From assembly GCA_000310025.1 (NCBI GenBank), contig FN648716.1, forward strand, positions 48,869 through 60,347: a stretch of DNA of 11,479 bases. Direction: 5' to 3'. Position 1 is the stretch's first letter; each line of letters starts with the position of its first letter. The notes below the pieces were generated by a model. That model had not been told where the DNA came from, searched no databases, and was given only the letters and a program-made list of their open reading frames with translations. Shown here piece by piece: positions 1 through 6,516 of the stretch. The position numbers and the translations under genes are program-made. The DNA comes from Ectocarpus siliculosus (Eukaryota > Sar > Phaeophyceae > Ectocarpales > Ectocarpaceae).

Positions 1-76
1 GGGCGTACTCATTTGTTGCTTGCCGTAGTCATTTGACCATTGACCACGCCGTAGAGGGGGGGCGGGGATAGCACAT

Positions 77-460
77 AAGGTCCCCGTTTTAAACCCTGTG
101 CGAACCCTTCACCTTTCCAAGGCCTAACACATTACCTTGTAGCAACCGTTCCTCTGACAAGGTCCCACGAGATACCCCGTACAAGGTGATGGGCGTGCAG
201 CAGGATCATGAGGGGTAACCCCAGCAAGGCCTAGCACCTTGCGAGGGTCCACGTGTTCACCTTGTTTACTTCACGACCCTGTCAGGGCATCACCGAGAAT
301 ACCGGACAGGGTGTCGGGCATGTACAAGGTAAACGCCATGGACCCCACCAATGGACAACACCTTACCAAGGTCCAGGCTCTGACGTTGGCATCGCTCCGA
401 ACCCTGTACAACCCCCCCACAGGGTGCCTGCAGGGTTAAACCCCCTGCCAAGGGTCCCCC
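77..460. repeat. Array of short direct and inverted heptamers (ACCTTGT/ACAAGGT, ACCCTGT/ACAGGGT)
   Basis: This GC-rich block has no convincing gene. It carries many copies of two related heptamers in both orientations. ACCTTGT is at 134 and 259, ACAAGGT at 157, 181 and 324, ACCCTGT at 276 and 401, and ACAGGGT at 306 and 419. Partial copies lie near 77, 236, 360 and 430. Opposed copies pair into possible hairpins (134/157, 276/306, 401/419). A 12-base phrase, aaggcctaacac at 119, recurs as aaggcctagcac at 226, so part of the block may be a diverged repeat of about 107 bp. Known repeat families often carry such motifs as subterminal binding sites or satellite remnants. Which applies here is not decidable from this sequence alone. 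Confidence 0.6.
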
Positions 461-972
461 AGGGGTAGCCGAGTGGCCACCGGTGCGCGAAGGGTGTTCT
501 GATTGAGTCCCAGGTCGCGCACTCTCTCCAGCGCAGCGATACTCTCCGGCTTCATCAGCTTGCTCACGTATGATGTGCCGACGTTGAACTTTGCAGCAAC
601 CGCCTTTCTTTTAGCGCCACCTCGGATCTCGATGACAAGCTGCAACCGCTGCGCCGTTGAGAGTTTGTCTCCGCGGTACGTTGACGCCCTTTCCCCTTCC
701 CTCCAGTCTCTGGCTTCTTGCGCCCGGCCGGGTGCGACGAGCTGGGCGTAAGGGAAAAAAGTGGCGAGTGAAGGTCGAGATGTCAAGGGAGGTTGTCGGC
801 ACTTGTGCTGACGGAGGAACGCGAGAATCCACATGGTAAATAGTTCAGCAGATTGCGCCAAATAAAACTTGCGCTGACTTTCCAGGGAGAGAGCACATAT
901 CTGTGCTGGCAGCATGGAAATGAGGCAAGAGAGGCACACAAGCATTCCAGATTTTGGGAGCACCATGTACAT
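436..972 (-). pseudogene. Relic of pogo/Tigger-like transposase N-terminus (psq/CENP-B-type helix-turn-helix)
   Basis: The minus-strand frame is 178 codons. Only residues about 103-155 (positions 508-666) look like a known domain. KLSTAQRLQLVIEI, then a basic turn and AVAAKFNVGTSYVSKLMK, has the spacing of the psq/CENP-B N-terminal helix-turn-helix that binds DNA in pogo/Tigger/jerky transposases. In that family this domain is followed by a second CENP-B-type DNA-binding domain and a DDE catalytic domain. Here the frame loses resemblance at about residue 163 (near 484) and stops at 436, entering the heptamer repeat block. The first ~90 residues look unrelated to the domain and the true start is unclear. 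I infer a truncated transposase relic. A domesticated HTH gene continuing in an exon outside the window is possible but unsupported. Confidence 0.5.
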
Positions 973-1169
973 ATCGCACAGCAGGTAGTTGTGTACATTG
1001 CCTACTTTTCAAGCGAGCTTTCAAGTGTGAATCCTGCATGACATACAGCAGACCTCTCGAACACGACAGTCTGCATATCACCGTCGAAGTGCGAGCACGG
1101 GTACGGCAGCGCAGCGAGTCATTTGCTCCCATGCCAACAGCTGCGGGAGCGAACGGTTTTTGTGTTCAA

Positions 1170-1182
1170 TTTTTTTTTTTTT
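1170..1182 (+). repeat. Poly-T tract, 13 bases
   Basis: An uninterrupted run of 13 T lies just upstream of the (CA)n tract. It could be a reversed retroposon poly-A tail or a simple mononucleotide repeat. No retroposon body is recognisable next to it. Confidence 0.9.
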
Positions 1183-1200
1183 GCTTTACAGCAGTATCAC

Positions 1201-1258
1201 AGACACACCGACAGACACACACGACACACACACACACGCACACACACACACACACACA
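1201..1258 (+). repeat. (CA)n microsatellite, imperfect
   Basis: CA/AC dinucleotides dominate 58 bases, with a few interruptions (CGACAG, ACGACA, ACGCA) in the left half and a clean run of CA units at the right end. It is a typical eukaryotic dinucleotide microsatellite, and it generates artificial Thr-His-Thr-His reading frames. Confidence 0.95.
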
Positions 1259-1424
1259 GGGAGATTTCAAAAAAACACCCGCACAAGATTGTGCCGAACT
1301 CCTCATGTATGACAGAAAGGAACGCAGAAATCATGTGCGAGTGGGAACGGTGATATTTCGTGTGGTGTTTCATGGCGCGTGAGTCGCTTCATGCCCAGCA
1401 GCAGCACGGTGTTCGTTCGGTCGA

Positions 1425-1470
1425 GGGCTGCTGGCTGCTGACTGCTACTGTTGACTGCTACTGCTGACTG
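1425..1470 (+). repeat. CTG-type minisatellite
   Basis: Repeated CTGCTG, GACTGCTACTGTTGACTGCTACTGCTGACTGC phrases form two to three imperfect units of about 17 bases, each built from CTG triplets and ACTG. The opposite strand reads as CAG repeats, matching the other CAG tracts in the window. Confidence 0.75.
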
Positions 1471-1488
1471 CGGCGCGATTCACTCTCA

Positions 1489-1773
1489 TCACCTGTTCTC
1501 GCTGTCGTCTCCACTGTCCACCTCCATGGGACTGCTGCTGGTGCCGATCCCGCCCTCATCCGTTCTCTTCTGACAATCCGTGCACATTCGCTGCTGCCCG
1601 TAGCCTTCATCCCCGATGCCTCGCCCGCAGAAGGCATGCATCGGCCGCCCGCAAGGGCACTCGTGGATTGCTGTGATCAGCAGAGACTTGTGCTTGCACG
1701 TTGGTTCCCCACATGTTTTCTTGCCGGTGCTTGTATCAGAGGAACCTCCGGTAGGCGGTAGGAATCTCTTCAT
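1489..1773 (-). CDS. Small protein with PHD-like (C4HC3) zinc finger and acidic tail
   Basis: An intact ORF of 94 residues from the Met at 1773. The frame stays open to an upstream Met at 1842, but that would add a poly-Leu stretch encoded by CAG triplets, so 1773 is preferred. The residues C21, C26, C39, C41, H46, C49, C64 and C67 give C-x4-C-x12-C-x-C-x4-H-x2-C-x14-C-x2-C. This is the C4HC3 order of PHD fingers, including the MHAFC form of the H-x2-C step. The C-terminus is acidic (MEVDSGDDSEN). PHD fingers usually bind histone tails, and similar fingers also occur in transposon-encoded proteins. The finger is preserved although everything around it is decayed. Function is unknown. It may belong to the DNA transposon whose end lies at 1992, or be an exon of a host gene. 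No second domain is visible. Confidence 0.5.
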   Translation of the reverse strand: MKRFLPPTGGSSDTSTGKKTCGEPTCKHKSLLITAIHECPCGRPMHAFCGRGIGDEGYGQQRMCTDCQKRTDEGGIGTSSSPMEVDSGDDSENR

Positions 1774-1782
1774 GTGTACCAA

Positions 1783-1797
1783 CAGCAGCAGCAGCAG
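1783..1797 (+). repeat. (CAG)5
   Basis: Five perfect CAG triplets just upstream, in the minus direction, of the preferred start of the PHD-like ORF. On the minus strand they read as the Leu run of the longer alternative N-terminus. Confidence 0.9.
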
Positions 1798-1852
1798 ACC
1801 GCGCTCTATATTGTTGCGCGTGTGATGAACCAAACAAAGCACTCCACAGGTG

Positions 1853-1992
1853 AAAAAAGGGGGGTTCGCAGAATAGAAACTGTATATCCCCCTTTATTTG
1901 TACTGTCTGTCGGCCCCCTCGGTTCTGGAAAAAAGTCGTCCTTTAAGCGGGGGGTTTCCTTACTACGAGCGTCCTTAAAGCGGGGTCGACTG
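1853..1992 (-). mobile_element. Candidate terminal/subterminal repeats of a pogo/Tigger-type DNA transposon (5' end at 1992)
   Basis: Read on the minus strand from 1992, the sequence begins CAGTCGACCCCGCTTTAAGG and is flanked outside by TA (1993-1994). pogo/Tigger elements insert at TA, often begin CAGT, and often carry repeated subterminal phrases of this kind. A 16-base phrase is repeated with one mismatch 33 bases apart (1937-1952 and 1970-1985, cgtccttWaagcgggg). A further inverted pair, AAAGGGGG at 1856-1863 and CCCCCTTT at 1888-1895, could form a hairpin. No second, oppositely oriented copy was found in the window, so only one end is proposed. The HTH relic and the PHD-like ORF both read away from this end. 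Confidence 0.4.
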
Positions 1993-1998
1993 TACTAC

Positions 1999-2058
1999 CA
2001 GCAGCAGCAGCCACCGCCGCAGCCTCCGCCACCGCCGTCGTTCCAGCAGCAGCAGCAG
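1999..2058 (+). repeat. CAG/CCG-rich tract (Gln/Pro or Ala coding in alternative frames)
   Basis: Four CAG triplets (1999-2010), then CCG/CCA/CCT-rich sequence, then five CAG triplets (2044-2058). In one plus frame this reads as Gln and Pro runs ending near HSPPPDVAGSP. In the protease frame it reads as Ala-rich sequence. It may be the low-complexity C-terminal end of gag or a gag-pol linker, but no zinc knuckle or capsid homology is visible, so this is only suggested by its position. Confidence 0.6.
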
Positions 2059-2183
2059 CACTCGACCCATGCCCTGTACCATTCGCCTCCTCCCGACGTA
2101 GCCGGATCCCCTGGGCATCTTCACTTCCTCAAGACACGTTTTGTGTCACAAGGCGAGATCTTTCCAAGTGTGGTAGCGCGTGA

Positions 2184-2804
2184 GGATGGTGGTGGTTTTG
2201 CTTTGTTCAGAGTCGCCCTTCGCAGATTGGTAGAGAGCAATTTTGGGCCGACAGCGGCGCAAGCAACACGTTTGTCAGCAGTAGCGAAAACATGTTCGAC
2301 ATGAAGCCGATCCCAGCAGGAAAAGGATTCATCCAAGTAGGGAATCGTGCCTATCTGCGCGTGCAATGTGTTGGTAGCATCAACATGGCATTTCACATGC
2401 CTGGCCCTTCGGGCGAGACCGATTTTTGCGTGCAGATGTCGGACGTGTATGTAGTCCCCGGTATCACGTTCAATCTGTTTTCTCTGCACCATACGCAGCG
2501 TAGGCAGAAGATTACGTTGGACGAGAATGGCGTGCATCTTTTCAATGGCCAGCTTTCCTTTGCCTACTCCGATGTAGGATGTTCTCTTTGGGCCACTCGC
2601 TTGCCTCCCACGTATACCGGTAGTGCTGTGACCCTCGGTCCCAATGCCCTCCCTCGTGTGTCTCCCCAAGCTCCCTCGCCTAGCGTTGGAACAGGCCTTG
2701 TTGTGGCGAACCCCCCTTTCCCCCCAAACACAGCGGGCACACCTGCGAGTACGAGCTTCCAGTCCGCCGGTGGAGCCGCTGCCGGTGTTGTACCTTCGAG
2801 TTAG
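2184..2804 (+). pseudogene. pol: Copia pol: aspartic protease and start of pre-integrase region, ended by a premature stop
   Basis: The frame is open from after a TGA at 2181 to a TAG at 2802. It contains FWADSGASNTF, with the catalytic DSGAS of a retroviral-type aspartic protease at 2250-2264. The downstream VYVVPGITFNLFSLHH block (about 2445-2492) is typical of copia elements between protease and integrase. This protease would release Gag, RT and integrase from the polyprotein. The first ATG (2292) lies after the active site, so it is not the true start. The domain was expressed as part of a longer frame whose upstream portion is lost or frameshifted. The frame ends in a Ser/Ala/Gly-rich tandem repeat, where the stop differs by one base from the equivalent serine codon in the next repeat copy. 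Beyond the TAG the same frame continues into integrase. Confidence 0.88.
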
Positions 2805-2915
2805 AGTGCGATTCCGAGCTTCCAGTCCGCCGGTGGTGCCACTGCCGGTGTTGTACCTTCGAGTTCGAGTGCGAGTCCGAGCTTCCCATCCGTCACTTCC
2901 GGTGTAGAACTTCCG
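2745..2915 (+). repeat. 63-bp tandem repeat in pol, 2 full copies plus a shortened third
   Basis: Copies lie at 2745-2807 and 2808-2870, with a diverged, internally deleted third at 2871-2915. Each full unit encodes 21 residues of the type PSFQSAGGAxAGVVPSS. Unit length is a multiple of three, so the array keeps frame. Copy 1 has TAG at 2802 where copy 2 has TCG (2865-2867). The array forms a flexible linker between the protease region and the GAG-pre-integrase/integrase part. Confidence 0.9.
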
Positions 2916-2933
2916 CGTTGTGCATTCCCGCCC

Positions 2934-4604
2934 ATGGACGTAGATTGTAGTGCCAACGACTATTGCCGACTTCCAGCCTGTAATTACGGCTGCCGTAGCA
3001 CGTCTGAGATTGTTTCTCCCTCCGTCGTTGACCCGAGCGATTTTTGTGAAGTTGTGATCAACCCCCTCGTCCCCCAGGACCATTTGCCTCTCATGGATAT
3101 GAGCATGTTCCTTGATGTTGGCCTGATGGATGGAAAAGACTCGGTCCCACAGGGTGATTTTTTTCCGGATGCCCTTGATGTTTGCGATTCCGCAACATCC
3201 CCTCCCCCAAAGTTTCCCGTGATGAGTGATGACTTGGAGTGCCTGAAAGGTTTTGTTGCTGGATGCAATGAGCAGCAAACCGTCGTTCCCCCCTCCCTCT
3301 CGCATGCCTTGGCGATCATCGCCCCCGGTGCTTCCCCATTTTCGATAGGAAAATCCACGCCCACCATCGATATTAATTTGTTCCATGCCTCCACCGGCCA
3401 TGTCAACGAATTCTTGATGCGTGAAACGGCCAAGCAGCAGGGCGTACGATTGGTGGGGGAGATGCAGCCGTGTGTGGGCTGCGTGGAAGCGAAGGGTAGG
3501 CGGGCCCCGGTGCCGCGGCGTGGCACCCGCGCGGCGGTACCGTTCGGCAAAATCCACATCGACCTCACGGGCCCGTTCTCTGACGCGTTGGACGGCTCCC
3601 GGTACCTGATCATGTTCGCGGACAGCGCATCGCGGTGGCAACGGGGGTACGGGATGCGGGCCAAGAGCGACACCCTGAAGTTCGTGCAGCGGTTTCTCGC
3701 CGACATGAACGGCATGGGCACTCCGGGTTGTTTCCGCATGGACAACGGCGGCGAGTTCACCGGCTCCGCGTTCACCTCGTTCTGCGACGCTGCTGGCATT
3801 CGGCGCGAGTACACCGCCCCCGACACCCCCAAGCAAAATGCGGTGGTCGAGAGCGCCATATGGCGCGCCATGAAGGGGGGCCGCGCCGCGCGCCGCCACA
3901 TCCTCGCCATGGACCACGTCGACCTCTCTTCCATCCCCAACGTCGGCGTCAACGGACACCGCCTGTGGCTCGCGTCGGCGCTGTGGGCATCCGCCTGCTT
4001 CAACCGCTCGGCGACGAAGGCCAACCTGGGCTGGATGTCGCCGTTCGAGGCGTTCTTCGGCCGGAAACCGCCCCTCACCGTCGTCCCTTTTTTCCAGGAG
4101 GGGATGATGCGCGTGAAGCGGGCTACCAAGGCGGACGTCCAATCCGCGCGGTGCTTCTACCTGCACGGCGCCAACAACCACTCTACGTCTACCGCTGTCA
4201 TTCTTCGCGCTGACACCGGTCGCCTCGCCCTCACCAACAACGTCGTGTGGGTAAACCGCCGGGCAGGAGCGCCGGCACCGGTGCCGGGCATCGGGGGGGG
4301 TTCTTCGGTCACCGCGGCGCCCTCGCCGGCCGCCGCCGTACCTGCGGCCGATGCCGCACCGCCGCCGCCCCCGCTATCCAGGACGTACAGGTACACCCCG
4401 CCTGCACCAGCGACCACCGCACCGCTGCCGCCCGCTTCTCCGCCGATCTTCACAGGATCATCAGCCCCGTCGCCGATCTCCGACGCCCCACCATCAGCCC
4501 CACCGTCGACCGCAGCGACGCCGCCCCGTTCGCCCCCGGGCCTGCCGCCGCAGCCCGTCAGCGCCGCCGCCACCGCTCCTCCGCACCCGCCGCTCTCGAA
4601 ATGA
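2934..4604 (+). CDS. pol: Copia pol: GAG-pre-integrase, integrase core and proline-rich spacer
   Basis: This is the longest intact segment of the element, 556 residues from the first ATG, in the same frame as the protease and open from 2805. The zinc-binding HHCC motif is H151-x4-H156 and C180-x2-C183. The integrase catalytic triad is D210 (HIDLTGPF), D270 (RMDNGGEF) and E306 (NAVVESAIW). The 35 residues between D270 and E306 give the canonical DD35E. SPFEAFFGRKP (369-379) is the typical copia block near the end of the core. Residues from about 445 are Pro/Ala/Ser-rich, as in the copia IN-RT linker. The enzyme inserts the cDNA into the host genome. All recognisable catalytic residues are present. 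The ATG is merely the first after the TAG and is not necessarily used. The TGA at 4602 probably interrupts an originally longer polyprotein. From about 3440 codons become strongly C-ending and GC-rich, unlike the flanking protease and RT parts. Confidence 0.92.
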   Translation: MDVDCSANDYCRLPACNYGCRSTSEIVSPSVVDPSDFCEVVINPLVPQDHLPLMDMSMFLDVGLMDGKDSVPQGDFFPDALDVCDSATSPPPKFPVMSDDLECLKGFVAGCNEQQTVVPPSLSHALAIIAPGASPFSIGKSTPTIDINLFHASTGHVNEFLMRETAKQQGVRLVGEMQPCVGCVEAKGRRAPVPRRGTRAAVPFGKIHIDLTGPFSDALDGSRYLIMFADSASRWQRGYGMRAKSDTLKFVQRFLADMNGMGTPGCFRMDNGGEFTGSAFTSFCDAAGIRREYTAPDTPKQNAVVESAIWRAMKGGRAARRHILAMDHVDLSSIPNVGVNGHRLWLASALWASACFNRSATKANLGWMSPFEAFFGRKPPLTVVPFFQEGMMRVKRATKADVQSARCFYLHGANNHSTSTAVILRADTGRLALTNNVVWVNRRAGAPAPVPGIGGGSSVTAAPSPAAAVPAADAAPPPPPLSRTYRYTPPAPATTAPLPPASPPIFTGSSAPSPISDAPPSAPPSTAATPPRSPPGLPPQPVSAAATAPPHPPLSK

Positions 4605-4916
4605 GCCGTCAAGGAGTTGGGACGAGAGGACACGAGGGTCCACGGCCGCACGCGCGGCGATGGAGTGCGGTTCATGGGAGATCAACAACAAACCGCCGTC
4701 AGGTGGCGGCGCCGCTCTCCACCACCGCCTTGGACTGTTAGCGGTGATGGACAAGGACTCCCTCATCTCGTCGCTGGCCACTCGCGAGGCCGTCGACCAA
4801 GGACGGTGTGACCCACCGCCTCCGCCGCCGCCGGATCCGAGCTTTGGAGGCCGTGAGAGCGGGGGGGCAGTGGGAGCTGGGGGGCCCGTGGATTCCGGGG
4901 GGGGGGGAGACCGCAC
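4605..4916 (+). pseudogene. pol: Copia pol: frame-disturbed IN-RT spacer with G-rich tract
   Basis: Between integrase and RT no single frame runs through. The original frame reopens after the 4602 stop until TGA at 4809. A second frame (open 4351-5043) gives plausible linker sequence at about 4746-4890, such as MDKDSLISSLATREAVDQGR followed by seven prolines and Gly-rich sequence. The original frame resumes as RT-proximal coding (FASMFATREDVDAAL) at about 4917. The shift back probably occurs at the 11-G run at 4897-4907. Spacer sequences are poorly conserved between elements, so which frame was original in each part is inference from coding appearance only. Confidence 0.5.
4861..4907 (+). other. 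G-run cluster, putative G-quadruplex
   Basis: Four G runs on the sense strand, of 7 (4861-4867), 3 (4872-4874), 6 (4879-4884) and 11 (4897-4907) bases, are separated by loops of 4, 4 and 12. This satisfies a relaxed G-quadruplex pattern. It sits inside the spacer where the pol frame changes, so it could reflect replication slippage or a sequencing length error in the homopolymer. Confidence 0.6.
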
Positions 4917-6516
4917 ATGTTCGCCTCGATGTTCGCCACCCGCGAGGACGTGGACGCTGCTCTTCGCGCCGAGCGTCCTCCTGACAAGATGCCGGACCTT
5001 CCTCACTGCCTCGCCAGCGACCTCCGAGTGCCGAAAACGTTGAAGGAGGCCATGCGGTCTCAACACTCAGAGTTGTGGGATGATGCAGTCGGTCGAGAGT
5101 TTTTCGGTTTGCTGGATGCAGGAACTTTTAGTCCGGTGTAGCAACCAGTAGAGAACGCCATCAATGCCAAGTGGGTTTGAACTGTAAAGCAGACGAGTAC
5201 GGATGGCCGACAAAATTCAAGGCAAGACTTGTAGCACGGGGGGACATGCAGAGGGCTTCGATTGATTTTGGAGAATTTTTTGCACCCACCGTATCAGTGT
5301 CTGGTGTGCGCTTGTTGAGAGCATTAGCATGTGAGTAGAATCTTGACTTGTGCCATTTCGATATTCAGCAGGCTTTTGTGCAGTCTGAGCTTGAAGAGGA
5401 TGTTTTCATGCGCTTACCGCAGGGTTGTGGTAGGTTGTCTGGCCTGATCGTGAAGCTGTGCAAGAGTCTGTATGGTTTGAAGCAGGCATCACGACATTGG
5501 CATGCGCACCTGACGAGGTGTTTGTTACTTTTAGGTTTTTTGCAGTGTCTGGCGGATGCACGTGTTTTTCGATTGATGGAGGAGGGACGTGTGATCATGA
5601 TCATCGTGGTCCACGTGGATGACATTTTTGCCGTAGGGCAGAAGGAGAGGGATCTCAACGAGATGGTCCCCGTGAAGAACCTTGGAGAGTTGAGGTGGTA
5701 CTCCGCGTGCTTTTACGAGAGAGACGTAGAGAGAGGGCTGCTGAAGATTTCACAACAGAGGTTTGCCGAAGAGTTGGCTGCAGAGTATGGCGTTGAGTGG
5801 GGGCAGAGTGTGCCTCTGCCGGTTAGCGTTAAGCTCACCGACTTTGACATGAATGAAGCGAGTGCTGACGTCCCTTTTCGCGAGTTGGTATGATCCCTGA
5901 TGTGGTTGGCCACTCAAACAAGGCCGGACATCGCGAATGCAGTTCGAGCAGTAGCGCGGTATTGCGCGTCTCCCAAGATGGTGCACTGGAAGGCAGCACT
6001 CGGTATTTTAGGGTACGTACGCAGGACGAGTTGGATGGGGATTACATTTGAGAGGGGCGTCGTGACAGGTATGAGCATGCAGGTGTTTGTGGATGCCGAC
6101 TATGCAAGCACGGCGGCAGACCGGAGGTCTGTATCAGGGGGCTAGTGATGTGTGTGTGGGGGGGTGTGACTTGGTTTTCCCGAACGCAGAAATGCGTCAC
6201 CCTTTCCACCACGGAAGCAGAGTATGTGGCAATTGCCGACGTCTTGAAGGAAGTGTTGTTCTTGAGGCAGGTGTGGCGTTTTATGTTGCCAGATGCGGTT
6301 ATGCCGTGCATCCCGGTGTTCGAGGATAATCAGGGAGCGATTCAGATTGCGCACAACCCGATCACGAACTCCAACTCGAAGCACATCGATGTAGAGAGGA
6401 AGGAGATTTCAATTACTCATGTGCCGACGCAATTCCAGCATGCAGACTTCTTGACGAAGGCTATTAGCAAGGAGTCTTTTGCGTTGCACCGTGACTTTGT
6501 GATGAACTTGCAGTGA
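4917..6516 (+). pseudogene. pol: Copia pol: reverse transcriptase and RNase H, interrupted
   Basis: Several frame segments together cover a copia RT/RNase H. RT starts near 4990 (MPDLPHCLASD, then ELWDDAVGREFFGLLDAGTF). TAG at 5139 and TGA at 5178 interrupt it, and near 5181-5189 the frame shifts. KFKARLVARGD and FDIQQAFVQSELEEDVFMRLPQG follow, with a TAG at 5336 between them. KSLYGLKQASRHWHAHL precedes the catalytic HVDD (VVHVDDIF, Asp pair at 5618-5623). After a TGA at 5891 comes SLMWLATQTRPDIANAV. RNase H follows with DADY (6092-6103) and, after a second frameshift near 6145, STTEAEYVA (glutamates about 6214-6222), EDNQGA (6322-6339) and a normal C-terminus ending at 6514-6516. Copia RTs usually have YVDD. 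HVDD is, to my recollection, seen in some algal-type elements, so it may be ancestral. After HID (6382-6390) the usual RxHF-type segment is missing. The stops and shifts rule out activity as written. Confidence 0.93.

Larger units (their letters stand above)
973..1488. other. Noncoding stretch with simple repeats
   Basis: No recognisable gene. The open frames here are short, and the longest plus-strand one (954-1382) owes much of its length to the Thr/His codons of a (CA)n tract. The stretch holds a 13-base poly-T (1170-1182), a (CA)n microsatellite and a CTG-type minisatellite, listed separately. Confidence 0.6.

Noticed and set aside
134-425. CRISPR-like array of short repeats
   Set aside because: The repeat units are only 7 bases, in both orientations and with irregular spacing. 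The surroundings are eukaryotic and no cas genes are present.
954-1382. 142-codon plus-strand ORF
   Set aside because: Its continuity depends on the (CA)n tract (Thr-His repeats) and there is no domain on either side.
2984-4129. Second minus-strand ORF of 381 codons
   Set aside because: Same reason: antisense shadow of the integrase gene, no recognisable domain.
2121-4181. Minus-strand ORF of 686 codons across the protease and integrase region
   Set aside because: It lies opposite a clear copia integrase with all catalytic residues. The minus translation is low-complexity, Arg/Gly/His-rich and without domains, as expected for the antisense of GC-biased codons.
3635-4213. Plus-strand ORF in another frame inside the integrase gene
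   Set aside because: Out-of-frame translation of integrase, Arg/His/Pro-rich, with no motif.
4157-5066. Long plus- and minus-strand ORFs over the proline-rich spacer
   Set aside because: The minus-strand frames are Gly/Ala/Arg-rich complements of a Pro/Ala-rich spacer. Only part of one plus frame was considered as displaced pol coding.
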